A DNA stretch of 49,065 bases from Bacteroidales bacterium (GTDB taxonomy: Bacteria > Bacteroidota > Bacteroidia > Bacteroidales > UBA932), in NCBI GenBank assembly GCA_017469845.1, contig JAFUFP010000019.1, positions 1 through 49,065 on the forward strand, written 5' to 3'. Each line of letters starts with the position of its first letter. Position 1 is the stretch's first letter. A model generated the notes under the pieces. That model saw only the letters and a program-made list of their open reading frames with translations, had not been told where the DNA came from and searched no databases. The translations under genes and the position numbers were made by a program. Below are positions 9,288-17,993 of the stretch, in pieces.

Positions 9288-12227
9288 ATGGGAGAGCTTT
9301 CCACCAAGAAATTAGTAGCCGGTTTTAATAAGGCCTTTATCAACTCGAATGATGAATCGGATCCGATTTATTCTCCGGGGCTGATTTCCAATTCGCATGG
9401 TAGAAAGGTTCTGACAGCCATTGACAGAGAGATGAAAAGTTGCGATGATATGTTTATCAGCGTGGCTTTCATCACGATGGGTGGAATCGCTCCATTGTTG
9501 GGAACTCTCAAAGATATGGAGCAACAAAATATCCACGGCCGCATACTCACCACTGATTATCTGATGTTCAGTGATCCACGAGCTCTGGATAAATTGTCTT
9601 CTCTTCGAAATCTCGAAGTTAGAGTCTTCAAAACGGGTGACAACAATATCGGATTCCACACCAAGGGGTACATGTTCCATAATGGAGATAACCTCAGGAT
9701 AATCATCGGCAGTTCCAATCTCACCCAGGATGCGATCACCAAAAACCATGAATGGAACACACGCCTCGTTTCTTCAACAGATGGTGAATACGCCAAAGAA
9801 ATCGAAACCGTATTCAATGAGTTGTGGGAATCTTCAGTATGTTATAAAGAATATAGGGACGAGTACACCGAGCTATATGAGAATTGCCGGAAAGAACGCG
9901 AAGACCTGACCAATCTAACAAGAACGCTGAATCTATCATATTCTAAGGTCTTGGAACCGAATGCGATGCAGGAAGAGTTCTCCCTGAATATTGAGAGGCT
10001 CATCCGTTCTGGGCAAAAAAGGGCGATGCTCATTTCGGCGACCGGAACCGGTAAAACTTACGCTTCTGCATTCGCGATCAGGAAACTCTTTTCTGAAAAT
10101 ATACTCAAGGGCAAGAAAGCACTATTCCTTTCTCATCGTGAGCAGATCAACAGGCAGGCTCTTTCGAGTTATAAGAGGATTTTCGGGCGACATGTTCCGA
10201 TGGATCTTCTGAGCGGAACTCATAATGATCTCGTCAATGCGAAAAGCGCACATTTCCTTTTCTCCACCATGAATATGATGGCCAAGGCAGAGATAAGGGA
10301 ACATTTCAGACCAGACGAGTTTTCTGTAATAGTTCTGGATGAATGCCATAGAAGCGGAGCTGAAAGCTACCAGAAGATTATAAACTATTTCAAACCGGAA
10401 TTGCTTCTCGGAATGTCAGCATCTCCGGAAAGAATGGACGGATTCGACGTGTTTTCACTGTTTGACCATAATATCGCGTGTGAAGTCCGACTCCAGCAAG
10501 CTCTTGAAAACGACATGCTTTGTCCTTTCCATTATTTTGGGATCACTGATCTCGAAGTTGATGGGAAGAGCCTCGATGACTTGACGAAATTCAGAAAGCT
10601 CGTTTCAGACAAACGCGTTGAATATATCATTGAAAGAGCCGAGTATTATGGCTACAGCGGAGATAGGGTAAAAGGACTGATTTTCTGTAGCAGGAAAGAA
10701 GAAGCGAAAGAACTGAGCGATAAATTCAACGCCACAGGAAAATACAATACAGTAATGCTTTCGGGGGATGACAGCCAGGAATATCGCGAAAATGCTATAG
10801 AACGTCTTGTCTCATCCGACAGAAGAGACAGGCTTGATTATATTTTCACGGTAGATATCTTCAACGAAGGTGTAGATATTCCGGAAATCAACCAAGTCAT
10901 TCTCCTTAGACCTACTGAATCTCCTATCATTTTCGTTCAGCAACTTGGCCGTGGACTTAGGATCGCTGAAGGAAAAGAATACGTGGTAATCCTTGACTTC
11001 ATCGGCAATTACCAGACGAACTATATGATTCCGATAGCTCTTTCCGGTGACAGAAGCGGCAATAAGGATAATATCCGTCGCTCTCTTATCGAGGGCAACA
11101 ATATGATCAAAGGAGCATCGACAATATATTTTGATCCCATCTCCCGCGACCGTATCTATAAGTCTATCGATACTGCCGACCTTAATCAGATCAAACTCTT
11201 GAAAAAGGAATACCAGCAGCTCAAATACAAGCTCGGCCGTATTCCATATCTATCGGAGTTTGACGCATTGGGTGAGCTTGATCCCATGAGGATAATTCAG
11301 AAGAAAGGATCATATCAGGCTTTCTTACGTGATTGCGAACCAGATTTCAAGATGGAGTGGTCTGATAAGCAATACCAGATCCTCGAATTTATTTCTACCA
11401 AGTTCGCTTCTGGAATGCGGCTTCATGAGCTCGTTCTTCTCAAGTCCCTGATTAACTCTCCGATAAGCGCTGAGAATTGGACCAAAGCTCTTGATACTGA
11501 GTACGGAGTGAAAATGGATACACCGACAAGGGTAAATGCCATCGCAGTCCTCTCGGGTGGCTTTTTCAGAGGGAATAAGTTTGCGATCAAACTGATCGAG
11601 GAAAAAGATGGAATCATCAACTTGTCAGAACAGTTCTCACTCGCGCTCAAAGACAAAGATTATCTTGCGGCAGTAAAAGAATTGATCGACTTCGGAATTT
11701 ATAGGAATGGCAGAGACTATTCCAAGCCATATGGCAATACACATTTCACCCTATACAAGAAATACACTTATACCGAAGTGTGTTGGCTGTTGAATTGGAG
11801 GAAGGAAGAAGTCTCACTCAACATCGGAGGTTATAAATATGATTCCTTCTCGAAAACATATCCCGTGTTTATCAATTACGAGAAAGAGGACGACATAACC
11901 GCGACAACACGTTATGAAGACCGCTTTACGGATCCTTCTACATTGACGGCTATTTCAAAAAGCCGTAGAACAATAGAGTCGGACGATGTACAAAATGCCA
12001 TTCATGCTGTAGAAAGAGATATTTTGATGCCGCTGTTTGTTAGGAAAAATAAAGATGACAAGGTATCCAAAGAATTCTATTTCCTTGGGACCATGAAACA
12101 TAATGGCCATCTTTTACCGTTCATTATGGATGATACTGATAATGTGACGGCCGTCGAGATAGGCTATAAACTAGATACACCTATCGAAAGCAATTTATAC
12201 GAATATATTACGGAACAATCTATATGA
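9288..12227 (+). CDS. PLD-nuclease / SF2 helicase / DUF3427 protein
   Basis: A 979-aa multidomain protein typical of defence islands. Residues about 25-180 form a phospholipase D-like nuclease domain (H-T-K at the start of the catalytic motif and G-S-S-N-L-T after it). A superfamily 2 helicase follows: Walker A SATGTGKT (250-257), DECH box (351-354), a second RecA lobe with QQLGRGLR. The C-terminal third resembles DUF3427 and ends in a YKLDTP-type motif. Only one HKD copy is visible, so dimerisation would be needed for nuclease activity. Its stop overlaps the start of the Nudix gene (ATGA), so both are probably made together. Role in anti-phage defence is inferred from domain make-up and the McrBC neighbour. 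Confidence 0.9.
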   Translation: MGELSTKKLVAGFNKAFINSNDESDPIYSPGLISNSHGRKVLTAIDREMKSCDDMFISVAFITMGGIAPLLGTLKDMEQQNIHGRILTTDYLMFSDPRALDKLSSLRNLEVRVFKTGDNNIGFHTKGYMFHNGDNLRIIIGSSNLTQDAITKNHEWNTRLVSSTDGEYAKEIETVFNELWESSVCYKEYRDEYTELYENCRKEREDLTNLTRTLNLSYSKVLEPNAMQEEFSLNIERLIRSGQKRAMLISATGTGKTYASAFAIRKLFSENILKGKKALFLSHREQINRQALSSYKRIFGRHVPMDLLSGTHNDLVNAKSAHFLFSTMNMMAKAEIREHFRPDEFSVIVLDECHRSGAESYQKIINYFKPELLLGMSASPERMDGFDVFSLFDHNIACEVRLQQALENDMLCPFHYFGITDLEVDGKSLDDLTKFRKLVSDKRVEYIIERAEYYGYSGDRVKGLIFCSRKEEAKELSDKFNATGKYNTVMLSGDDSQEYRENAIERLVSSDRRDRLDYIFTVDIFNEGVDIPEINQVILLRPTESPIIFVQQLGRGLRIAEGKEYVVILDFIGNYQTNYMIPIALSGDRSGNKDNIRRSLIEGNNMIKGASTIYFDPISRDRIYKSIDTADLNQIKLLKKEYQQLKYKLGRIPYLSEFDALGELDPMRIIQKKGSYQAFLRDCEPDFKMEWSDKQYQILEFISTKFASGMRLHELVLLKSLINSPISAENWTKALDTEYGVKMDTPTRVNAIAVLSGGFFRGNKFAIKLIEEKDGIINLSEQFSLALKDKDYLAAVKELIDFGIYRNGRDYSKPYGNTHFTLYKKYTYTEVCWLLNWRKEEVSLNIGGYKYDSFSKTYPVFINYEKEDDITATTRYEDRFTDPSTLTAISKSRRTIESDDVQNAIHAVERDILMPLFVRKNKDDKVSKEFYFLGTMKHNGHLLPFIMDDTDNVTAVEIGYKLDTPIESNLYEYITEQSI

Positions 12228-12649
12228 AGACAATAGAAGTAGTTGCAGCTATAATCAGAAAGGGCGATCATATTTTCGCTACACAGAGGGGATACGGAGA
12301 TTTCAAAGACTGGTGGGAATTTCCAGGAGGTAAAATGGAAGCCCATGAAACTCCTGAAGAAGCTCTGATTAGAGAAATCAAAGAGGAACTGTCGACAGAT
12401 ATTTCGGTGGACAAGTTTCTTTATACCGTAGAATGGGATTACCCCAAGTTCCACCTGGTTATGCACTGCTTCATGTGCTCTTTGGTTTCTGAAGCCCTGC
12501 ACCTGAATGAACATGAAGCGGCGAAGTGGCTGAGCAAGGAAGACATCCATTCCGTCAACTGGTTACCGGCTGATGAAATTCTGTTGCCTATGATTGCAAA
12601 GGAGCTTGAAAACGACGATACATCCGGCGAGGAATGTCCTGAAGATTAG
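12224..12649 (+). CDS. Nudix hydrolase (MutT-like)
   Basis: A 141-aa (deoxy)nucleoside triphosphate pyrophosphohydrolase of the MutT type. The Nudix box runs from Gly36 to about residue 58 with E42, R50-E51 and E54-E55 in place; the usual Gly after the EE pair is Ser here. The FKDWWEFPGGK stretch before the box is typical of 8-oxo-dGTP or CTP-cleaving members. Start overlaps the helicase stop by four bases. A housekeeping role in nucleotide cleaning is possible, but the coupling to a defence-type helicase suggests it acts on a nucleotide tied to that system. Confidence 0.9.
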   Translation: MKTIEVVAAIIRKGDHIFATQRGYGDFKDWWEFPGGKMEAHETPEEALIREIKEELSTDISVDKFLYTVEWDYPKFHLVMHCFMCSLVSEALHLNEHEAAKWLSKEDIHSVNWLPADEILLPMIAKELENDDTSGEECPED

Positions 12650-12669
12650 CATTGACGCCAAAAAGAAGA

Positions 12670-14004
12670 CTAGAGTTTGATAAGTTCAGATAGTTTTGCT
12701 TCGACGTTAACGACCTCCTTTTTACTGATCGGAATTCCTACCAATGTGATATTCACCACGGTCGAATCAAGCGGAGATTGAGCGGTCATCCTATGTTGAA
12801 CGAACGAGGAGAAGGGATATATAAGTAAAATACTCTTCTCCCCGGTATTGACGAATGAACTATACGCCATGATTTGGTGAAGATCATGTCTGAATGAATC
12901 TTTCAGGTCATCAGAATAATCATTCCAATTGTACATGTGGCTTTTGTATTTGGCATCTATGATGACCTTTGAATCGCCTCTCTTCAATACCATATCCGGT
13001 TCCAGATATGCGAGGCCCCATTTGGGCTTTTTCCCAACGATAGGGAAGTGGATGTTCGGGTAGAAGGTTCCTCCTTTCCTCTTGGCCACAGCACTTACAA
13101 GATACTGCACATACTTCTCAAAGAAGTCTGCATAATCTACTCGCCATGCAAGCTTGAGATTTGTTTCACTGTTGAGAATCAAATTGCCGATTTCCTTCAA
13201 TTCTTTTATCACCTTGGGGTCAGACATTCTTCCTTGTAGTACATTTGTCTTTCTCTTTGGCGAATCCATCAGTATTCTTTTCAAAAAGGAGATTTTATCA
13301 AGATAGCTTAGTCTGGCTTTTACAGGAGTCTTGTACAATTCAAGATGAGATATCGCTATTCCAAGGACATAATTGATCTGTTGCCATTCTATATGGTTTA
13401 CTTCAAGAATGTTGCATCTATTGGGGAAAGATAACTTGCTGAAGGGATCTGTTGCTGTATCCACTGCATACTTATCCCATAAGGTCCCGCCGTTAGGGTG
13501 CCTTTGAATGCGCATTTCAGAATCGAACTTCGTCCATCTGAACCTTCTCGCCTCTAAATATTTATCAAGGAATTTACAGCATTCGATATAGATGGGAGGT
13601 TTATGTGACGAATTGGTAAATAAAGTAAGTGATTCAGAATATTCTGGGGTGATGCTGTCATCGATAAGAGACAGTAACTCGCCCAATTCTTCACCATAAC
13701 GCCCAGTTACATTGAAATCAGAAAACTTTTTACCATCGGCAGGAGAGATCAGAGGTGCGCTTCCTGTAAACCTGGATGTGGACAGGATTAACTTGAGCTT
13801 ATATCCAATCTGACTAATGGAAGCGTCAATTCCCAAAAACGAAAGGCTCTTCTTGTTTACGCTTATAAATTTTTGAAGTAATGACTCAGGGAATCTTTTG
13901 TTTCCTTCAAATGCATGAATCAACTTGTCGGCGGGAATCTCGATAGTGGAGAGCGTCGGCAAAGAAGAAAAATACGAAATTATCTCTTCAGGTTTTTGAG
14001 CCAT
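12670..14004 (-). CDS. mcrC: McrC-like nuclease subunit of a McrBC restriction system
   Basis: A 444-aa protein with an N-terminal region of unknown fold and a C-terminal PD-(D/E)xK nuclease domain: EPDMVL for the first acid, then the D350-x-K352 pair in IIDAKYKSH. In McrBC systems this subunit joins the McrB GTPase rings and cuts DNA with modified cytosine. It lies 9 bp after mcrB in the XRE-mcrB-mcrC operon and is convergent with the Nudix gene with a 20-bp gap. Codon use is more AT-rich than in the housekeeping genes at the left, fitting horizontal gain. Confidence 0.88.
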   Translation of the reverse strand: MAQKPEEIISYFSSLPTLSTIEIPADKLIHAFEGNKRFPESLLQKFISVNKKSLSFLGIDASISQIGYKLKLILSTSRFTGSAPLISPADGKKFSDFNVTGRYGEELGELLSLIDDSITPEYSESLTLFTNSSHKPPIYIECCKFLDKYLEARRFRWTKFDSEMRIQRHPNGGTLWDKYAVDTATDPFSKLSFPNRCNILEVNHIEWQQINYVLGIAISHLELYKTPVKARLSYLDKISFLKRILMDSPKRKTNVLQGRMSDPKVIKELKEIGNLILNSETNLKLAWRVDYADFFEKYVQYLVSAVAKRKGGTFYPNIHFPIVGKKPKWGLAYLEPDMVLKRGDSKVIIDAKYKSHMYNWNDYSDDLKDSFRHDLHQIMAYSSFVNTGEKSILLIYPFSSFVQHRMTAQSPLDSTVVNITLVGIPISKKEVVNVEAKLSELIKL

Positions 14005-14013
14005 CAGATACTT

Positions 14014-15471
14014 TTAATCAAATAAGTTACGTTCAGTGGTCTCCATAAAGAAGGCTGAAAACGAATCCTTGGCACTTGATAAATACCCTTCGACAAGATA
14101 TTCTTTAATAAGAGGCAGCAATTCATAGATGAGCCTTTCTCTCATTTCATCGGCATCCTTCGCAATAAAATATGAATGTCCCGGTTGCAGGTTTAGTTCT
14201 TCGTCGGTTGCGAAAGTTGTGAATATTTCTGAAATCGCATTGAACTCGTCTATGAAAAACTTGTTGCCTGCAGGAACTTCTTTTTTGCCTGTATCATCAT
14301 CTTTGTCTCTTAGTATCTTTGGTCTTAATGTGTACCACGAAAATCTTCGTCTTAAGGCAAAGTCAACAACAGCAAGACTTCTATCTGCTGTATTCATAGT
14401 TGCAATTACGTCTAGGTTTTCCGGCAAAACAGATAAAGAGAGTTCGTCTGTAATTTTAATTTTAGTTGTTCGATAGTCTGATTTTTTCTCGAACAAATAA
14501 AACACAGGGCCCAGAACATTTGATAAGTTAGCTCTGTTGATTTCATCAATTATCAGAAGTACTCTTTCGCCTTTTTCTGCCACAGCTAAAGCCTTCATGA
14601 TAGCTTTATATAGAATGCCTTCTTTGGGTTTGAATCCACTTGATCCATCCATGCAAGGTTGGATACCGTAGAGAAAATCTGAATAAGAAGTTTCAGCATG
14701 GAATTGCTCAAAAAGTACATTTCCTTCTTTGTAGTTGTCTCGGGCAATCTTTTCTGCCGTCCATGTTTTACCCGTACCCGGCGCACCTTGAAGAACAATA
14801 AAACGGTGCTTCTCCAACAACTGTTTAACTTCATTATAGTCGTCGACAGTCGTTGATGGCTCTACTATTTTCAATGCTTCTTTGGCAGCAGTAATATGCG
14901 CCTTAGATGTTGTCCATCCTCGTATTATCGCATAACGGGCAATCCAAGCAGACAAAACATCACGGTCTTCTTCTTTAGAAAAGTCAAGATACCTTACGAC
15001 GGGAAGAACTTTCTGATACTTGTCTACGACCGGTTGGAAATTTGGGCAATTATTCAACACGAAATCAGCGAAAGGCTTAAAATCCGAATTGTTGTCAGCG
15101 AATGATGACTTGCAGAAAGATTTTCCGTCATTAGAGATTAACTTTAGGAAGTGGCGCCTTAAACCAGGCTGAGATGCGAGTTCCGAATCGTTTGTGAATC
15201 CACCGGAACCAATACCCAGGCTGACGAAAAATGTACTATCGTCTTTGTTCGGGAAGATCACTAAAGAAAAATCAGAGTATACGCCACTTTCAGGTTCCTC
15301 AGGTCTTATAAACCCGAAGAAGTACGCGTTATTATCATCGTCGCTTTTCTTATCGTTCAGGAATGAACGATATATTGCATTAAATCGATTTCTGGGTTCG
15401 TTGGTTTTCTTCTTGAATCCAAATTTTTCAGCTTTTCCAAGGACGAATTTTTCTAATTCTTCAGGAGTCAT
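14014..15471 (-). CDS. mcrB: McrB-like AAA+ GTPase of a McrBC restriction system
   Basis: A 485-aa motor subunit. The AAA+ domain has Walker A GAPGTGKT (229-236), Walker B LLIIDEINRAN, and the McrB signature MNTADRS followed by ALRRRFSW. The N-terminal 220 residues would choose the DNA target; they do not look like the E. coli McrB methyl-binding domain and I cannot name them (a DUF3578-like fold is one option). Spacing to the XRE gene (11 bp) and to mcrC (9 bp) supports one operon. Confidence 0.92.
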   Translation of the reverse strand: MTPEELEKFVLGKAEKFGFKKKTNEPRNRFNAIYRSFLNDKKSDDDNNAYFFGFIRPEEPESGVYSDFSLVIFPNKDDSTFFVSLGIGSGGFTNDSELASQPGLRRHFLKLISNDGKSFCKSSFADNNSDFKPFADFVLNNCPNFQPVVDKYQKVLPVVRYLDFSKEEDRDVLSAWIARYAIIRGWTTSKAHITAAKEALKIVEPSTTVDDYNEVKQLLEKHRFIVLQGAPGTGKTWTAEKIARDNYKEGNVLFEQFHAETSYSDFLYGIQPCMDGSSGFKPKEGILYKAIMKALAVAEKGERVLLIIDEINRANLSNVLGPVFYLFEKKSDYRTTKIKITDELSLSVLPENLDVIATMNTADRSLAVVDFALRRRFSWYTLRPKILRDKDDDTGKKEVPAGNKFFIDEFNAISEIFTTFATDEELNLQPGHSYFIAKDADEMRERLIYELLPLIKEYLVEGYLSSAKDSFSAFFMETTERNLFD

Positions 15472-15482
15472 ATAACTTCGGA

Positions 15483-15977
15483 TTAATGGATATCGTATAA
15501 AATGATAGGGGATTTCTTTCCCATGTAGGGGACTGTACGTATCGTGTTGTAATCTATGAATTCAACAGCGTCTTCATATTCCATCGAATCAGACAGCATT
15601 AGGCATTCGACCATCTTACTGTATGAATATATTAGTCTGCCGTCGTCATCAATTCCAATGATGGCTTGTGCATAGTCCGGATTGACAAAAAATGATGATT
15701 CTTGTTCATCGCGTTCCAGAAGAAAATCGCGTACTTCTTCAGCATTATTGAATCTGAAAATTGAATCATCGGCATTTTCAATAAAATGGCTGAGCGGCAT
15801 GCCGAAATAAGAGGCGATTCTGTTCAGAAGATCCAAAGAAATATTACGTTTGCCATTCTCTACATCACTCATATAGCGACGATCAACCCCGGCTTCTATG
15901 GCTAGAGTTTCTTGCGACAAACCCTTCTGTTTGCGTAGCTTGATTATAGTTTTACCGATACTTTCAGGAGTAACCAT
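15483..15977 (-). CDS. XRE-family regulator with extra C-terminal domain
   Basis: A 164-aa protein. Residues 1-65 form a Cro/C1-type helix-turn-helix (LRKQKGLSQETLAIEAGVDRRYMSDVENGKR). The C-terminal 80 residues form a second domain (AIIGIDDDGRLIYSYSKMV, then AVEFIDYNTIR, then PYMG) that I recall as a stand-alone small protein in other gut bacteria. The start at 15977 is set by the promoter: a -7 box at 15996-16003 covers the next in-frame ATG upstream. As first gene of the mcrBC operon it is probably its controller, as in many restriction systems. Confidence 0.88.
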   Translation of the reverse strand: MVTPESIGKTIIKLRKQKGLSQETLAIEAGVDRRYMSDVENGKRNISLDLLNRIASYFGMPLSHFIENADDSIFRFNNAEEVRDFLLERDEQESSFFVNPDYAQAIIGIDDDGRLIYSYSKMVECLMLSDSMEYEDAVEFIDYNTIRTVPYMGKKSPIILYDIH

Positions 15978-15995
15978 GTGGTAGATAAATTTTAA

Positions 15996-16003
15996 CAAAA
16001 TTA
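15996..16003 (-). promoter_or_regulatory. -7 promoter element of the XRE-mcrB-mcrC operon
   Basis: On the minus strand this reads TAATTTTG, a full TAnnTTTG match, 18 bases before the XRE start codon. Confidence 0.65.
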
Positions 16004-16017
16004 ACTTTCCATGTAAA

Positions 16018-16047
16018 AAAGCACCACGGCCTATAAGCCGTGGTGCT
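16018..16047 (-). terminator. hairpin terminator, probably once that of the SstT-like symporter gene
   Basis: A 12-bp perfect stem (AAGCACCACGGC / GCCGTGGTGCTT) with a 6-nt loop and a T run on the minus strand. It lies outside the insertion sequence. With the IS and one target copy removed, it would sit about 75 bp after the stop of the symporter gene at 17994. Confidence 0.85.
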
Positions 16048-16069
16048 TGGAAATGATAGAATATTCTTA

Positions 16070-16077
16070 AATAAAAA
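16070..16077. repeat. left target-site duplication of the IS
   Basis: AATAAAAA, identical to the 8 bases at 17963-17970 on the other side of the element. Eight bases is the usual length for ISL3-family insertion. Confidence 0.93.
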
Positions 16078-16101
16078 GGTTCTTCCGCAATTTAGTTGAA
16101 G
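16078..16101. repeat. IS terminal inverted repeat, left
   Basis: Starts GGTTCTTCCGCAATTTAG. Differs from the other end at position 3 only. The transposase stop codon lies inside it. Confidence 0.93.
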
Positions 16102-17750
16102 CATAGGTTGCTGAAGACCATTTTCCGCTTGAGCAGGTCAAGTGAGGCTCGTCCATACATTAGTCGTTTTATCGCCTTTAGTTTGTTCACAAAGCCTTCA
16201 ACGATGCCATTAGAGGTATCCAAAGAGATGGCATTCCTCACGGCTTTTATATCAATACTGATACCATAGGCAAAAGATCTAAGCTCCTTAATAGGAGACT
16301 TCCCATAGTTTTCAAGCCATGCGTCCAAATCATCAATATCATCTCCCATGATAGTTTCATAAAAAGAAGATGCCGCATTGTATATATCTCTGAACCACCC
16401 ATATGACATCATCTTCTCAACAAGTGTAGCCTCTGATGGCCCCATCTTTTTCTTTCCAATGGACTTGTCCACTATATGCGCTATCTGACGTATTGGCAGC
16501 AGTGGCTCACTTTCGGAACTAGGCGCATTCTTCATCTTCTCGACCTCTTGCCTGGGACGGGATCCTCGATGGCCGTCAGACAGGTATCTGTAATGGTCGT
16601 AGAAAGGGGTCAATGAGCCTGGGAAGCCTTCTTCCCTGATCTCCAGAAAGATTTTGAAAAGATCCTTCCCATGCCGGTACTCTTCTTCCACGTATGAGTC
16701 GTAAAGAAAATAAGGCAGTCGCTCCTTGCTAGCCCTTTCCGGAAGAGTGTCCCAACCCATATATTTCCTTACGGTCTGTCTGGCTATGCCCAGTTTCTTG
16801 GATATCTGGGCTATATTGAACCCTTCGGCCTGTAAATCTTTGACTTCATCGAACATGACTTGTCGAGAGTCAACCTTTGTAGTTTCTTGAGCTTCGGCCG
16901 CTCGTACGGTGCTTCTGTACTCTTGATAATGAGAACCAATAACTTTCGTAACGCAATCTGACATATTCTTGACCAAATGGAATCGGTCCGCTACCTCTGT
17001 GATATTCCTGCCCGTCGCAGCGATAGCTGCGGTATAATCCGTGGATCGGTCACGGCTGACGACCTTCACTTGGGGATGTGTATCCAACCATGATTGAAAG
17101 CTACTTACTTTTCTGTCACCGAGGAGGTCTATAACGGCCCCGGTTTCTAGACTAACGACGATACTTCCGTATGTGACTCCTTTGCGAAAGGCCCAATCAT
17201 CAACGCCTATCTCCTTAACCTCGCACCGTTCCGGGACCGACATGCGATGGATATCGCGGAGAACGGTGTCGCCGCTGATGCACACTCCTATTGCTGATAG
17301 CATTTTACTGGCTGATTCTGAGGAACTTTTCAAGCCATGCTGGGTTACGGCCATTTCACAACGCCTTGTCCGCCTTCGGTATCTGAACACTTCGTCCCCC
17401 GGTTGCTCAGCGAAGGTCTTTTTACCGCAAGCAGGATTGTGACAGAAGAACTTACGCGCTTTAAACGTGATAATTACCGGATGGCCCAGAATGGAAAGAT
17501 CTGTGATTGTCCTGAAATACCGACTGTGAACACTATGGCTTACGCATCCGCAATACGGACAGACTCCATGAGGAAGGTTACATTGTGCGTATACATGGTA
17601 CGTGCCCGTGTCCGTGTCCTCGAACTCTACCTGTTCAATAGATAGCTCACTTGGAGAATAAAAGGCCGACAGGTCGGCTTTCGCAGATGGTGGCGTTAGG
17701 CATCGCCGTAAAAAAGTAGTAAATTTGCCTTCGTTGGGTACTTTACACAT
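16092..17750 (-). CDS. tnp: ISL3-family transposase
   Basis: A 552-aa DDE transposase. The N-terminal zinc-binding part has CPYCGC and a later C-x4-C pair (CHNPACGKK). The catalytic core follows: first acid in GVDDWAFRKG, second in VSRDRSTDY, then a helix-turn-helix-like insert (NIAQISKKLGIARQTVRKYMG), and the last Glu in NGIVEGFVNKLKAIKR, all as in the ISL3 family. No frameshift or stop is seen, so it is probably active. Its stop lies in the left inverted repeat. Confidence 0.95.
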   Translation of the reverse strand: MCKVPNEGKFTTFLRRCLTPPSAKADLSAFYSPSELSIEQVEFEDTDTGTYHVYAQCNLPHGVCPYCGCVSHSVHSRYFRTITDLSILGHPVIITFKARKFFCHNPACGKKTFAEQPGDEVFRYRRRTRRCEMAVTQHGLKSSSESASKMLSAIGVCISGDTVLRDIHRMSVPERCEVKEIGVDDWAFRKGVTYGSIVVSLETGAVIDLLGDRKVSSFQSWLDTHPQVKVVSRDRSTDYTAAIAATGRNITEVADRFHLVKNMSDCVTKVIGSHYQEYRSTVRAAEAQETTKVDSRQVMFDEVKDLQAEGFNIAQISKKLGIARQTVRKYMGWDTLPERASKERLPYFLYDSYVEEEYRHGKDLFKIFLEIREEGFPGSLTPFYDHYRYLSDGHRGSRPRQEVEKMKNAPSSESEPLLPIRQIAHIVDKSIGKKKMGPSEATLVEKMMSYGWFRDIYNAASSFYETIMGDDIDDLDAWLENYGKSPIKELRSFAYGISIDIKAVRNAISLDTSNGIVEGFVNKLKAIKRLMYGRASLDLLKRKMVFSNLCFN

Positions 17751-17938
17751 CGTCCATAACTTTATACTGTGGTAAGCATAAAGTTACGAAAAAATTATGT
17801 AAATACCTAATAATCAATTAGTTAAATTGCATCAAAACATGTAGTTTCTTGCTGTTTGGCTAATTGATTTTTCGCGTCTAGACTAAATGATATTACTCTG
17901 TGTCTGTCGCTCTTTTTTCACACTGTAGACAGCGCGCC

Positions 17939-17962
17939 CTTCAACTAAATTGCGGAAGAGCC
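17939..17962. repeat. IS terminal inverted repeat, right
   Basis: Ends with AAATTGCGGAAGAGCC on the + strand and pairs with the left end at 23 of 24 positions. The duplicated target AATAAAAA follows at 17963-17970. Confidence 0.93.
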
Positions 17963-17993
17963 AATAAAAATTACTCCTACCGGATCAAGGATT

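Larger units (their letters stand above)
16078..17962 (-). mobile_element. complete ISL3-family insertion sequence, 1885 bp
   Basis: Bounded by 24-bp terminal inverted repeats (16078-16101 and 17939-17962) that match at 23 of 24 positions, both starting with GG at the outer end, and flanked by the 8-bp duplication AATAAAAA. It carries one transposase gene and about 190 bp of leader with no other gene. Intact ends, an open transposase frame and an exact duplication suggest a recent insertion. It split the symporter gene from its terminator without harming any coding frame. Confidence 0.95.
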
